From Sphingomonas sp. EC-HK361 (GTDB lineage: Bacteria > Pseudomonadota > Alphaproteobacteria > Sphingomonadales > Sphingomonadaceae), in contig NZ_LR701494.1 in NCBI RefSeq assembly GCF_902498785.1, positions 1,724,540-1,788,539 on the forward strand: a DNA stretch of 64,000 nt, in the 5' to 3' direction. Position numbers and translations under genes: made by a program. The notes beneath the pieces are model-generated. The model saw only the letters and a list, made by a program, of their open reading frames with translations. It had not been told where the DNA came from and did no database searches. How positions within the stretch are numbered: position 1 is the first letter of the stretch; every line of letters begins with the position of its first letter. Below are positions 7,794 to 17,316 of the stretch, one piece after another.

Positions 7794-9497
7794 GTGAAGG
7801 ACGACCAGAAGAATTTCGTGCTGTTCGCGGTGATCGCGGCGCTGATCCTGTTCGGATGGCCGCTGATCCAGAACAAGTTCTTCCCCACCGCCAACCCCCC
7901 GGTCACGAAGATCGAGGACGGCAAGACGAAGGTCGTCGCGAACAGGAGCGCCGATCCGACAGCGGATGGCCCCGCCGCCATTCGCGACCGCCGCATCGTG
8001 CTGGCCGAATCGCCGCGCGTCGCGATCGATACGCCGCGGCTCAAGGGCTCGATCAACCTCAAGGGCGCGCGGATCGATGACCTTGTGCTCATCGATTACA
8101 AGGAAACGATCGCGAAGGATTCGCAACCGATCCGCCTGCTGTCCCCGGCCGGCGCGCCCGATGCGTATTTCGCGGCATTCGGCTGGCGTGACGACGGGTT
8201 GAAACCGCCCGCAGCCGACGCCGTCTGGACCGCGTCCTCGCAGGTGCTGGCGCCCGGCCGCCCCGTCACGCTCACCGCTGCGAACGGACAGGGCCAGCGC
8301 TTCCGGATCGATCTGTCGGTCGATCAGGATTACATGTTCACGGTCAGGCAGACCGTCGCCAATGGCGGCGCGGGCGCGGTACCGGTCGCGACCTACGGCC
8401 TCGTGAACCGCGCCGGCATCTCCAAGGATCCGGACAGCTGGACGATCCACAGCGGACCGATGTCGGTCAATGGCGGCGCTGCGCACTATGCCCCCAATTT
8501 CAAGGATGTGGATGCGGCGCCGACCCGCTTCACGACCACCGGGGGCTGGCTCGGCTTTACCGACAAATACTGGCTGACCGCGCTGATTCCCGATCAGACG
8601 CGCGCGTTCGACGGACAGTTCCGCGCCGGCGCCAACAAGGCGTATCAGGGCGACGTCGCAAGCGCGCCCAAGCTGCTCCAGCCCGGCCAGCAATTCAGCC
8701 AGATTACCCGCTTCTTCGCGGGCGCGAAGGAAGTGAAGCTGCTCGATCGCTACACCGACAAGGAAGGCATCGCCCAGCTCGATTACGCGATCGACTGGGG
8801 CTGGTTCCGCATCGTCGAGAAGCCGATCTTCTACTATCTCGACTGGCTGTTCAAACTGCTCGGCAATTTCGGCGTCGCGATCATTCTGCTGACCGTCACG
8901 ATCAAGCTGATCACCTTCCCGATCGCCCAGCGCCAGTTCGCGTCGATGGCGAACATGCGCGCGATCCAGCCGAAGATGAAGGCGCTGCAGGAACGCTACA
9001 AGGACGACAAGGTCCGCCAGCAGCAGGAGGTGATGGCGCTCTACAAGGCGGAGAAGGTCAACCCGCTCGCCGGCTGCCTGCCGACGCTGATCCAGATTCC
9101 GATCTTCTACGCGCTCTACAAGGTGTTGCTGCTGACGATCGAAATGCGCCATCAGCCCTTCGTGCTGTGGATCAAGGATCTGTCGGCGCCCGATCCCGCG
9201 ACGATCCTCAACCTGTTCGGCTACCTGCCCTTCACCCCGCCGCATTTCCTGGCGATCGGTGTGGTGCCCGTCCTGCTCGGCATTTCGATGTTCTTCCAGT
9301 TCCGCCTGAACCCGGCGCCGATGGACGACACGCAGAAGCAGGTGTTCGCGCTGATGCCGTGGGTACTGATGTTCGTGATGGCGCCGTTCGCAGTCGGCTT
9401 GCAGGTCTACTGGATCACCAACAACTGCCTGTCGATCCTCCAGCAGCGGCTGCTCTATGCGCGCCACCCTGTGCTTAAGCAGGCACCGGCCAAATGA
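7794..9497 (+). CDS. yidC: Membrane protein insertase YidC
   Basis: YidC inserts and folds inner-membrane proteins, alone or with SecYEG. The 567-residue product has the gram-negative layout: an N-terminal transmembrane helix ([18 protein letters not shown]), a large periplasmic P1 domain (~residues 40-350), then the conserved five-helix core ([60 protein letters not shown]). The start is GTG 7794, preceded by a ribosome-binding site (aagagga); the longer frame begins inside yidD. The operon order rpmH-rnpA-yidD-yidC-engB is classical. Confidence 0.96.
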   Translation: MKDDQKNFVLFAVIAALILFGWPLIQNKFFPTANPPVTKIEDGKTKVVANRSADPTADGPAAIRDRRIVLAESPRVAIDTPRLKGSINLKGARIDDLVLIDYKETIAKDSQPIRLLSPAGAPDAYFAAFGWRDDGLKPPAADAVWTASSQVLAPGRPVTLTAANGQGQRFRIDLSVDQDYMFTVRQTVANGGAGAVPVATYGLVNRAGISKDPDSWTIHSGPMSVNGGAAHYAPNFKDVDAAPTRFTTTGGWLGFTDKYWLTALIPDQTRAFDGQFRAGANKAYQGDVASAPKLLQPGQQFSQITRFFAGAKEVKLLDRYTDKEGIAQLDYAIDWGWFRIVEKPIFYYLDWLFKLLGNFGVAIILLTVTIKLITFPIAQRQFASMANMRAIQPKMKALQERYKDDKVRQQQEVMALYKAEKVNPLAGCLPTLIQIPIFYALYKVLLLTIEMRHQPFVLWIKDLSAPDPATILNLFGYLPFTPPHFLAIGVVPVLLGISMFFQFRLNPAPMDDTQKQVFALMPWVLMFVMAPFAVGLQVYWITNNCLSILQQRLLYARHPVLKQAPAK

Positions 9498-9507
9498 TGA
9501 GGGCGAA

Positions 9508-10143
9508 GTGACGTTCGACGACGACCAGATCGAGGCGGCACGCAAGCTCTTCGCGGGACGGATCGACTTCCTGAAGTCCGCGCCTGCGCTCGAGCATCTG
9601 CCCGATGCGGTCGCGCCGGAGGTGGCGTTTGCGGGCCGCTCGAACGTCGGCAAGTCGTCGCTGCTGAACGCGCTTGCCGGACGGAAGGCGCTCGCGCGCA
9701 CGTCGGTGACGCCGGGGCGCACGCAGGAGCTGAACTTCTTCGAAGTCGGTGATCCGCTCGTCTTCCGCCTTGTCGATATGCCCGGCTACGGCTTTGCGAA
9801 GGCGCCCAAGGACATCGTGCGCAAGTGGCGGTTCCTGGTGAACGACTTCCTGCGCGGGCGGCAGGTCCTCAAGCGCGCACTCGTGCTGATCGACAGCCGC
9901 CACGGCATCAAGGACGTCGACCGCGAAATTCTGGAAATGCTCGACAAGGCGGCCGTCAGCTACCGCTTGGTCCTGACAAAGGCGGACAAGATCAAGGCAA
10001 GCGACCTCGCCGCCGTAACCGCGGCGACCGAGACGGAAGCCCGCAAGCGCGCCGCCGCCCATCCCGACATCATCGCCACGTCGAGCGAAACCGGGCTTGG
10101 TATCGCCGAACTGCGTGCTGCCGTCGCCGAAGCGATCGGCTAG
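9508..10143 (+). CDS. engB: Ribosome biogenesis GTP-binding protein EngB/YihA
   Basis: Essential GTPase needed for 50S assembly (YsxC/EngB family). The 211-residue protein shows G1 [11 protein letters not shown]2 Thr in [10 protein letters not shown]3 DMPGYG and G4 TKAD. It starts at GTG 9508, 10 bases after the yidC stop, with gagggcg acting as a ribosome-binding site. It is the last gene of the rpmH operon unless the small gene at 10194 is included. Confidence 0.95.
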   Translation: MTFDDDQIEAARKLFAGRIDFLKSAPALEHLPDAVAPEVAFAGRSNVGKSSLLNALAGRKALARTSVTPGRTQELNFFEVGDPLVFRLVDMPGYGFAKAPKDIVRKWRFLVNDFLRGRQVLKRALVLIDSRHGIKDVDREILEMLDKAAVSYRLVLTKADKIKASDLAAVTAATETEARKRAAAHPDIIATSSETGLGIAELRAAVAEAIG

Positions 10144-10193
10144 TCCTTTCTTACAATCTAGACGCCGCGAAAATGACAAATTAGTTAGGTCGC

Positions 10194-10337
10194 ATGGACC
10201 TCGAACCGCGCATTCTCACCGCGTTTCTCATCATTGGAGTGATGGCAGTCGTTTGTATTCCGACGGCCCTCCTCACCTTGCGCCGCCGGCACCGCAACAA
10301 GCTGCGCCGACGCGGGATCAAGCGCTATGGGCATTAG
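10194..10337 (+). CDS. Small membrane protein, 47 residues, unknown
   Basis: A short frame starting at ATG 10194. It has one clear hydrophobic helix (ILTAFLIIGVMAVVCIPTAL) followed by a cluster of basic residues (RRRHRNKLRRRGIKRYGH), the charge pattern of a single-pass protein with a cytoplasmic C-terminus. There is only a weak ribosome-binding site (ttaggt). It fills the gap between engB and the SOUL gene and resembles nothing I can name. The fit of topology and codon use makes it more likely real than chance, but this is not certain. Confidence 0.5.
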   Translation: MDLEPRILTAFLIIGVMAVVCIPTALLTLRRRHRNKLRRRGIKRYGH

Positions 10338-10404
10338 CGCCCGCTCTGGCGGGGGATGACAGGCTTTCCTACATTGCGCGCTTGACAGTTACGGGAGCGC
10401 GCGA

Positions 10405-11025
10405 ATGGCGAAGTGGCACAAGGCAGCGGCGATCGGCGGCGGCATCCTCGCGGCTCTCGGGATCGCAAGCGCGCTTCTGGTGCGTCGTGAGGCGCGAGTC
10501 GAACAGCCCGATTTCACGACGGTCGAAACCGACGGCCCGATCGAAATCCGCGATTACGCCGAGCATATCGTCGCGGAGACGACCGAGCAGGGTGACCGGA
10601 TCGCATCGATGCGCCGCGGCTTTCACAGGCTAGCGGGCTACATCTTTGCCAAGCACCGCGGCGGCGCGGGCGATCATGCCGACGAGACGCCGATTGCGAT
10701 GACCGCCCCGGTCCTCGCCGATCGGGCCGATGGCGGGCGGTGGCGCACACGCTTCGTGATGCCGGCGCAGTTTACCCGCGATACCCTGCCCCGCCCGGGC
10801 AGAGGGGTTACGATCGCGGAGTTGCCCGCTCGCCGGGTCGCCGCGATCCGTTTCGCCGGGAACGGCGGGGACGACGCACTGAACGCCCATGAACGCGATC
10901 TGCGACTGTGGCTGGCCAAGCACCATTATCGTCCCACCGGCCCGGCCGAATACGCCTTCTACAATTCGCCGATGATCCCGGCCCCGCTCCGCCGCAACGA
11001 AGTCCTGATCCCGATCGCGCGCTAG
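10405..11025 (+). CDS. SOUL heme-binding family protein
   Basis: A 206-residue protein: an N-terminal hydrophobic anchor (AAAIGGGILAALGIASALLV) then a SOUL domain, marked by PDFTTVETDGPIEIRDY at its start, TPIAMTAPVL in the middle, and GPAEYAFYNSPMIPAPLRRNEVLIPI at its end. Some SOUL proteins bind heme; in bacteria the role is mostly untested. The anchor suggests it sits in the periplasm or on the outer face of the inner membrane. The ATG is preceded by a purine-rich stretch (gggagcgcg). Confidence 0.88.
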   Translation: MAKWHKAAAIGGGILAALGIASALLVRREARVEQPDFTTVETDGPIEIRDYAEHIVAETTEQGDRIASMRRGFHRLAGYIFAKHRGGAGDHADETPIAMTAPVLADRADGGRWRTRFVMPAQFTRDTLPRPGRGVTIAELPARRVAAIRFAGNGGDDALNAHERDLRLWLAKHHYRPTGPAEYAFYNSPMIPAPLRRNEVLIPIAR

Positions 11026-11067
11026 CATCGGTTGCGTGCCGGACGGGGCACCGCTACCCAACGATCC

Positions 11068-11733
11068 ATGAAGCTCATCATCGGCAACAAAGCCTATTCG
11101 TCGTGGAGCCTGCGCGGCTGGCTCGCCTGCAAGCAATCGGGGCTGCCGTTCGAGGAAGTCGTCGTTCCGCTCTACGACGCAGACTGGGACAAACGCCGCG
11201 AGGGCGACGAGTTCGCGCCGTCGTCGGGCAAGGTGCCGATCCTGTGGGACGGCGACGATGTGGTCGTGTGGGACAGCCTGGCGATCGTCGAATATCTCGC
11301 CGACAAGGTGGGGCGAGACACATTCTGGCCGGCCGATGACGCCGCGCGCGCGATGGCGCGGTCGATGGCCGCCGAGATGCATTCGGGGTTCGCCAATCTG
11401 CGCCGCAAGCACAGCATGAACATCCGCCAGACCTTTCCGGCCAAGTCCCCAGACGAGGATGTCCGCGCCGAACTCCAGCGGATCATGGAGCTATGGGCGC
11501 AGGCACGCGCGCGCTTCGGCGGCGGCGGGGATTTCCTGTTCGGCGAATTCGGCGCGGCCGATATCATGTTCGCGCCGGTCGTGACCCGCTTCGTGACCTA
11601 CCAGCTGCCCGTCGCGCGCTTCGCGCTGCCCTATATGGACGCAGTCCTCAACCACCGCTTCATGCAGGACTGGATCGCCGGTGCACAGGAAGAGGAATGG
11701 GTGATCGAGCAATATGAGCAGGCGCCGGCCTGA
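11068..11733 (+). CDS. Glutathione S-transferase family protein
   Basis: A 221-residue cytosolic GST. The N-terminal thioredoxin-like domain is visible (MKLIIGNKAYSSWSLRGWLAC, then GKVPILWDGDDVVVWDSLAIVEYL with the cis-Pro and the glutathione-binding Asp-Ser), followed by an all-helical C-terminal domain (FGEFGAADIMFAPVVTRF). The SSWSLR segment places the catalytic Ser as in maleylacetoacetate isomerase-like or zeta-like GSTs, but the substrate cannot be predicted. Start at ATG 11068. Confidence 0.88.
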   Translation: MKLIIGNKAYSSWSLRGWLACKQSGLPFEEVVVPLYDADWDKRREGDEFAPSSGKVPILWDGDDVVVWDSLAIVEYLADKVGRDTFWPADDAARAMARSMAAEMHSGFANLRRKHSMNIRQTFPAKSPDEDVRAELQRIMELWAQARARFGGGGDFLFGEFGAADIMFAPVVTRFVTYQLPVARFALPYMDAVLNHRFMQDWIAGAQEEEWVIEQYEQAPA

Positions 11734-11777
11734 GCGGCGCCTGGCGCACGGGATTGTATCGCGACCCCGCTTCGGCA

Positions 11778-12923
11778 ATGTCCGCTGCCATGACCAGTCC
11801 CGATCTGCCAGACGTCGTTGCGCTTGCCAGGGCGCTGATCGGCACTGAGAGCATCACCCCGGCAACGGGCGGCGTGTTCGACGTGCTGGAGGGGGCACTC
11901 ACGCCGCTGGGGTTCGCGATAGAGCGATTCGTGGCTGGCGAGGCGCCTGACGGGCCGGTCGAAAACCTGATTGCGGTGCGCGAAGGTGGAGGGCCGCACT
12001 TCGCCTTTGCCGGGCATGTCGATGTCGTGCCGCCCGGGGCGGGCTGGACCAGCGATGCCTTTGCACCCGAAATCCGCGGCGACCTGCTCTACGGGCGCGG
12101 CGCGGTGGACATGAAAGGCGCGATCGCCGCCTTCGTCGCCGCGGTCGCCCGCGCGCAAACCGACGGCACGATCAGCCTCCTCATCACCGGGGACGAGGAA
12201 GGACCCGCGATCCACGGCACCGCCGCGATCATCGACCGGCTGCGCGAGCACGGCCTGTCGCCGGACGTCTGTCTCGTGGGAGAGCCGACCTCGGTCGCGC
12301 GGCTGGGCGACATGGTGAAGATCGGGCGGCGTGGCTCGGTCAACATCTGGATCAGCGTACCCGGCCGACAGGGTCACGTCGCCTACCCGCACCTCGCCGA
12401 CAACCCGATCCCGAAGCTCGTTGCCGCGCTCGCCGCGATCGATGCGCTGGTTCTGGACACGGGCAGTGACTGGTTCCAGCCCTCCAATATCGAGCTGACC
12501 GATCTGGAGGTCGGCAACCCGGCCACGAACGTCATCCCGGCGCATGCATCAGCGCGGCTCAGCATCCGTTTCAACGACCTGCAGCGCGGCGAAGACCTGG
12601 TGCGGCGGATCGAGGCGCTGGTGCATGCCCATGCGCCCGACGCTTCGGTGGTGGCGCGCATTTCCGGCGAGGCGTTCCTGACCGGACCCGGCGCCTTCTC
12701 CGCCCTGATCGGCGACGCGGTCGAGGCGCGGACGGGATTGCGGCCCGAACTGTCGACGACGGGCGGTACGTCGGACGCGCGCTTCCTGTCGGCCCTGTGC
12801 CCTGTGGTCGAGTTCGGGCTGGTCAACGCGACGATGCACAAGCTCGACGAGGCGGTCGCGATCTCCGACCTGCACATGCTGACCGATATCTATGCCGACA
12901 TCCTGCGCCGCGTCGCGGGCTGA
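11778..12923 (+). CDS. dapE: Succinyl-diaminopimelate desuccinylase
   Basis: Zinc-dependent amidohydrolase of lysine and meso-diaminopimelate synthesis. The 381-residue protein has all M20 metal-site motifs: FAGHVDVVPPG, YGRGAVDMKGAIAAF and ITGDEEGPA with the catalytic Glu pair, then GEPTSV, and STTGGTSDARF near the C-terminus, which is characteristic of DapE. The start could be ATG 11778 or ATG 11790 (377 residues); neither has a good ribosome-binding site. It follows the GST gene by 44 bases and points toward a convergent GGDEF/EAL gene. Confidence 0.93.
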   Translation: MSAAMTSPDLPDVVALARALIGTESITPATGGVFDVLEGALTPLGFAIERFVAGEAPDGPVENLIAVREGGGPHFAFAGHVDVVPPGAGWTSDAFAPEIRGDLLYGRGAVDMKGAIAAFVAAVARAQTDGTISLLITGDEEGPAIHGTAAIIDRLREHGLSPDVCLVGEPTSVARLGDMVKIGRRGSVNIWISVPGRQGHVAYPHLADNPIPKLVAALAAIDALVLDTGSDWFQPSNIELTDLEVGNPATNVIPAHASARLSIRFNDLQRGEDLVRRIEALVHAHAPDASVVARISGEAFLTGPGAFSALIGDAVEARTGLRPELSTTGGTSDARFLSALCPVVEFGLVNATMHKLDEAVAISDLHMLTDIYADILRRVAG

Positions 12924-12935
12924 TGCGGCGAACGC

Positions 12936-14612
12936 TCAGCCGTTGACCGTCCAGCGCTCGCCCTTGCGGCTCCAGTCGAGGAAGGCGTCCTCGTCCATCG
13001 GCGCGGCGACCGCATAGCCCTGGATCACGTCGCAGCCGATGACGCGCAGCACGTCGGCCTGCGCCATCGTCTCGATCCCCTCGGCCACCGCTTCGCAGTT
13101 CAGCCCGTGGATCAGCGCGATGACCGCCTGCGCGATCGTGCGGGCCTCGGCGCTTTCGGCGATCGGCGCGATCAGCGTGCGGTCGAGCTTGATCCGGTCG
13201 ATCGGCATCTGGCGAAGCTGCGACAGGTTCGAAAAGCCGGTGCCGAAGCCATCGATCGCGATCGTCGCGCCGTCGCTGCGCAGCGCTGAAATGGCGCGGA
13301 GCACGTCAGCGCTGCATCCCATCGCCAGTGTTTCGGTGATCTCCAGTTCCAGCAGCGTCGCGGGCGCCTGCGCCTCGTACATCGCGGCGCGGAGACGACG
13401 GAAAAAGCCGGCATTCTCGATCTGGCGAGGGCTGACGTTGATCGCGAGCCGCTGCACGACGCCGGCACGGCCCCAGCGCGCGATAGTCTCGGAAACCGTC
13501 TCGACGACCCAGTCGCCGATCTCGACGATCAGGCCGTTTTCCTCCGCGCGGTCGATGAAGCTTCCCGGCATGCGCAGCCCGAGCGAGGGATGATGCCAGC
13601 GCAGCAGCGCCTCGGCCGCCACGACATGGTCGCGGTGAAGGTGGATCTGCGGCTGGAAGGCGAGGGAGAACTGACGGTTGTCGATCGCGCGACGCAATTC
13701 GCCGTCGAGTCGCGCACGGTCGGCGATCTCGGCGGCAAGCGCATCGCTGAAGCACTCCACACGGCCGCGGCCGAGCGCCTTGGCGTGATACATCGCAATA
13801 TCGGCGGCGCGCATCAGTTCGTGCAGCGTCGTGCCGTGCAGGGGTCGCTGCGCGACACCGACCGATGCCCCGATCGATACCGGCACATCGCCCAGATCGA
13901 ATTCCTCGCCCAGCGCGAACAGGACGGAACGCCCGATCCACATCGCGTCCGCCGGGTCGCGCAGCGACGGGAAGAACAGCGTGAACTCATCCCCCGCCAG
14001 CCGCCCGATCATCGGCGCCGATGCGCCCGCTTCCCCCACTGCGCGGTCGGCGACGGCGCGCAGGCGGTTTGCGACCATGCCGAGCAGCATGTCGCCCATC
14101 GCATGACCCCTTGTATCGTTGACCGCCTTGAACCGATCGAGATCGATGAACAGCAGCGCGGCGCTGGCATCGGCGTCGACCTCGCCAAGCAGCCGCTCGC
14201 AGGTGCGGCGGAAATGGGTTCGGTTGGGTAACCCGGTTACGGGATCGAAAAGCGCAAGCCGCTGCACGCTTTCGAGATTCGCCCCCATCTGGGTGAAGAG
14301 TCCGTCCATCGCCGCAGAAAGCTCGGGCACCGCCGCGCCGACTGCAGGCGGAACAGCACTCGTCAGGTCGCCGCGCGCTGCGCCGGCCAGCCGGTCGACC
14401 GCGATATCGATCGCCTCCGCCGTCGCGCCGATCGCGCGGTGGGCGGACGCCCAGCACATCACCGCGCAGACCATCGCCGGGATGAAGGCGCGGGCGTAAT
14501 TGCCGATCGCGAGGCTGCCATTGGCGGTGACGAGGAGCGACAGGAAGAACGCGACGCCGCCTGCGCAAAGCGCAAAGACGACCGCACGGTTCTTCAGCTT
14601 CGCGCCTTGCAT
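12936..14612 (-). CDS. Membrane GGDEF-EAL protein (c-di-GMP signalling)
   Basis: A 558-residue protein with two N-terminal transmembrane helices (VVFALCAGGVAFFLSLLV, YARAFIPAMVCAVMCWAS), a linker, a diguanylate cyclase domain and a phosphodiesterase domain. The GGDEF signature is degenerate (RLAGDEFTLF, Ala for the first Gly), so cyclase activity is doubtful. The EAL domain keeps AEALLRWHHP and the downstream acidic metal residues (NVSPRQIEN, LELEITET, IDGFGTGFSNL), although IDDFG is IDGFG. It may therefore be a weak phosphodiesterase or an effector. ATG 14612 is chosen for its ggaaac ribosome-binding site; another ATG at 14639 is possible. Confidence 0.88.
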   Translation of the reverse strand: MQGAKLKNRAVVFALCAGGVAFFLSLLVTANGSLAIGNYARAFIPAMVCAVMCWASAHRAIGATAEAIDIAVDRLAGAARGDLTSAVPPAVGAAVPELSAAMDGLFTQMGANLESVQRLALFDPVTGLPNRTHFRRTCERLLGEVDADASAALLFIDLDRFKAVNDTRGHAMGDMLLGMVANRLRAVADRAVGEAGASAPMIGRLAGDEFTLFFPSLRDPADAMWIGRSVLFALGEEFDLGDVPVSIGASVGVAQRPLHGTTLHELMRAADIAMYHAKALGRGRVECFSDALAAEIADRARLDGELRRAIDNRQFSLAFQPQIHLHRDHVVAAEALLRWHHPSLGLRMPGSFIDRAEENGLIVEIGDWVVETVSETIARWGRAGVVQRLAINVSPRQIENAGFFRRLRAAMYEAQAPATLLELEITETLAMGCSADVLRAISALRSDGATIAIDGFGTGFSNLSQLRQMPIDRIKLDRTLIAPIAESAEARTIAQAVIALIHGLNCEAVAEGIETMAQADVLRVIGCDVIQGYAVAAPMDEDAFLDWSRKGERWTVNG

Positions 14613-14683
14613 CGCGTTTCCAGGCCCCTCGCTCTCCATCGGACGAACACACCCGATCTGGCCTGTCCTATGGCGGAGAAAGG

Positions 14684-15232
14684 TTAAGACTTTCGCGAAG
14701 CGCGCGGGCGACGGAGCACGATGTAGAGCGCGCCCGTCCCGCCATGACGCGGATGCGCGCCGCGGACGCTTGCGATGGCGTGTGCATGGCGCGACGCCGC
14801 CAGCCAGTCGCCGATCGCCGCGCGGATCGCGCCGCGCGCATGCGGACGCTCGCTTTCCGGACGTGGCGGCTTGCCGGTGACGAGCAGCAGGACGCGGTCG
14901 CCGCGGGCAATCGCGCGGTCCAGCCCCTGATCGAGCAGCAGGTGCGCGGAATGCAGCGTATGGCCGTGAAGGTCGACCGAACTGTCGGGCTGGATGATGC
15001 CGCGTGCGATTCGCCGATCCCATCCGCCGTCGAGCGTGTCGCCCGGCCGCGTTGCCGGTTTGGGCGCCTTCGCGACGGTTGACGGCATGGCTTCAGCCGA
15101 TGGCGCGACCGCATTGGGCAACGGCTGTTTCGGTGGGTGACTCGCTGCCGGAACCGCGTGGAGCGGCCGGACGCTTGCCATCACCCGCGCCCACAGCGCG
15201 GCTTCGTCAGCGTCGAGGTGGCGCGCCGGCAT
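14684..15232 (-). CDS. Smr-domain protein (MutS2-type nuclease domain)
   Basis: A 182-residue protein with a variable, Pro/Ala-rich N-terminal half and a C-terminal Smr domain. The signature elements are present: VDLHGHTLHSAHLLLDQGL, VLLLVTGKPP, and HPRHGGTGALYIVLRR (HGGxGA). Smr domains nick DNA or RNA; stand-alone proteines of this kind are widespread and poorly studied. The start ATG ending at 15232 overlaps the end of mltA by 26 bases, so the two are probably cotranscribed on the minus strand. Confidence 0.88.
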   Translation of the reverse strand: MPARHLDADEAALWARVMASVRPLHAVPAASHPPKQPLPNAVAPSAEAMPSTVAKAPKPATRPGDTLDGGWDRRIARGIIQPDSSVDLHGHTLHSAHLLLDQGLDRAIARGDRVLLLVTGKPPRPESERPHARGAIRAAIGDWLAASRHAHAIASVRGAHPRHGGTGALYIVLRRPRASRKS

Positions 15233-16484
15233 TGCCGCCAATGCCCTGCAACCGCGCAAGCGTGCCGACCGGGAGCAGCAGGAACGCGGTGCCGCGCGCG
15301 CTCATCCCGCCAGCGATCGCGCGCGCCTCGTCGCCAGCCCCCCAATAGGTATCGAAACGGTTGGCGCCCTTGATCGCGCCGCCTGTATCCTGCGCCACCC
15401 ACAGCCCGGTCGCATCGGTGCGGTCCATCGACAGGAAGACGGGCGCGCCCAAGGGCACGAACTTCGTATCGACCGCGACCGACGTCGCATCGGCGACGGG
15501 CAGCCCCATCGCGCCGAGCGGCGGGCCGGAGAGTTCGCGGAAGAACACGAAGCTCTTGTTCTCACGCATGATCGCGCGGCCTTCGGTGGGGTGCGCATTG
15601 AGCCAAGCGACGATGCCCTGCATCGATGTCTGCCCGGGCTGAAGCAGCCCGCGCCCCTTCATCAGCGCGCCGATGCCTGTGTAATCGCGGCCATTCTGGC
15701 TGTCATAGCCGATCCGCATGATCGATCCGTCGGGCAGGCGCAGCAGCCCCGAGCCCTGGATTTGGAGGAAGAAGAACTCGACCGGGTCCTTGGCCCAGGC
15801 AAGGATTTTCGCGCGAGTGCCGATCGCGCCATCCTCGATCGCGGTGCGATCGTAATAGGGGATCAGCTTCCTGCCATCCACGCGACCGCGGATCGACTTG
15901 CCCTTCAGCGCATCGGAGAACCGGCCCAGATCGACATCGACCAGATCGTCGGGCCGCGCATAGATGGGGGTGTCGTAGCCCGCACGCCGATCCCGCGAGC
16001 CGGCGATTTCGGGGATGTAATATCCGGTCGCGAACGCGCGGCCGTCGCCGACCTGCACCGCCTCGAACCAGCGCTGGAAGAAGCTCCGCGCATCGCCCTG
16101 GCCCACCTGCGCCGCTGCCGCGCACGCCGGTTGCCAGTCGGCACCCTGAGTCAGTCCGGTCGGGTCGTTCGCGCGGCGCACCAGCGACGGACAGCTCGTC
16201 CGGAACGCAGAAAGCGCGCGGGCTGCGTTATCTGGCGTGATGGGCAGCGACGCGATCGAGGGACCGGCGGCCAGACCTGCGGAGGCGGCCGTGCCCGCCC
16301 CGGCGGCCGTGACGGCGCTGACCGGCGGCAAGGGCTGCGCGGGCGTGGGCTGACGCACGGGGATGACGTTGCCGACAGTGGTTCCGCCCGCGCTGACAGG
16401 CCGGGACGGCGCCTGACCGCCGCCGACACACGCCGACAGCGCCAGCCCTAACGCCAGCGCTATTCCCCCCCGAAGGCGCGTCAT
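15207..16484 (-). CDS. mltA: Membrane-bound lytic murein transglycosylase A
   Basis: MltA cleaves peptidoglycan glycan strands to 1,6-anhydro ends. The 425-residue protein has a lipoprotein signal (GGIALALGLALSACVGG, lipidated Cys19), a Pro/Ala-rich linker, the MltA domain with TGYYIPEIAGSRDRR, and the C-terminal 3D domain with the catalytic Asp region WVAQDTGGAIKGANRFDTYWG. Its ATG overlaps the stop of the upstream Tim44-like gene by four bases (ATGA). Order in this cluster is Tim44-like, mltA, smr. Confidence 0.93.
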   Translation of the reverse strand: MTRLRGGIALALGLALSACVGGGQAPSRPVSAGGTTVGNVIPVRQPTPAQPLPPVSAVTAAGAGTAASAGLAAGPSIASLPITPDNAARALSAFRTSCPSLVRRANDPTGLTQGADWQPACAAAAQVGQGDARSFFQRWFEAVQVGDGRAFATGYYIPEIAGSRDRRAGYDTPIYARPDDLVDVDLGRFSDALKGKSIRGRVDGRKLIPYYDRTAIEDGAIGTRAKILAWAKDPVEFFFLQIQGSGLLRLPDGSIMRIGYDSQNGRDYTGIGALMKGRGLLQPGQTSMQGIVAWLNAHPTEGRAIMRENKSFVFFRELSGPPLGAMGLPVADATSVAVDTKFVPLGAPVFLSMDRTDATGLWVAQDTGGAIKGANRFDTYWGAGDEARAIAGGMSARGTAFLLLPVGTLARLQGIGGNAGAPPRR

Positions 16485-17125
16485 GCCTCGTCGGTGTCCG
16501 CGAGCTTCCAGTTGGGGTCGTTGCTCTTCAACGTGCGCGCGAAGGTCCAGACATCGTGTGTTTCGACGGCATCGTCAGTCGAGCCTGCGATCACATTCCC
16601 GTCCCCGTCGCGCGTCACCGCGGCGATATCGGCATCGAAGCGAATCGTGATCCGCGCATCGCGGCCGAGGACCGCTGCATCCGAAATGACCGCGCGCTCG
16701 ATCGACACGAGGCGATTGTCGAGCACATGCCCCGCCTCACCCCGCGCGCGGATCGCCTCGGCAAAGGCATTTGCGACGTCGGGTTCGACCAGATGCGACA
16801 AAGTGTCCTCGTCACCCTTCCAATAGGCTTCGAGGGTCATGCGATACGCCGCTTGCGCGCCTTCCAGAAAACGGGTGACGTCGAAGCCGGGTTCGGCAGC
16901 GACGATCGCGCGCAATCCGGCAGTCGCCGAATCCTCGACATTGCGGTTCGCCGGCTCGCGCACCTCGGGGGTCACATCGACCGTGCGAGTCACGGCGCGC
17001 ACCGGCGCGCGCTCCTCCGCGGGCTTGGGCAAGGGCTGCTCATGCCCCGTGCGTCGGCCGAGAACCGAATAGAGACGCAACGCCAAAAAACCGGCGACCA
17101 TCGCAAGAAGCACTAAATAAAACAC
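16481..17125 (-). CDS. Tim44/TimA-family membrane-associated protein
   Basis: A 214-residue protein with one N-terminal transmembrane helix (FYLVLLAMVAGFLALRLYSVLG), a charged linker (GRRTGHEQPLPKP) and a C-terminal NTF2-like Tim44 domain (FLEGAQAAYRMTLEAYWKGD, LSHLVEPDVANAFAEAI). Bacterial Tim44 homologues are thought to act at the inner membrane; their partners are unsettled. I start at GTG 17125 because a strong ribosome-binding site (ggagg) precedes it and the helix begins there; ATG 17158 upstream is the alternative. The gene is divergent from secB, as seen in many alphaproteobacteria. Confidence 0.82.
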   Translation of the reverse strand: MFYLVLLAMVAGFLALRLYSVLGRRTGHEQPLPKPAEERAPVRAVTRTVDVTPEVREPANRNVEDSATAGLRAIVAAEPGFDVTRFLEGAQAAYRMTLEAYWKGDEDTLSHLVEPDVANAFAEAIRARGEAGHVLDNRLVSIERAVISDAAVLGRDARITIRFDADIAAVTRDGDGNVIAGSTDDAVETHDVWTFARTLKSNDPNWKLADTDEA

Positions 17126-17316
17126 TTGTCCTCCGAGTAGGCGCTCGACGCCCAACATAGGCGTGAAGTTCCCGTCTTTCAAACGAAGCCGGCGTCCGCA
17201 TGATTGAAACGCCCCCTTCGCCCTGCTAGGCGCGACGCGAAACCGGGGTCTGTCGTGCCGAAAAGGCGCCGCGCCCCGCAACGACTTCTCGATTTCGCAG
17301 GGGACTTGGCGCAAAA

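Noticed and set aside
7095-9722. An 875-codon open frame antisense to yidC
   Set aside because: It mirrors yidC, rnpA and yidD in a high-GC genome, where long antisense frames are common; the translation is rich in Arg and low-complexity residues and has no family motifs.
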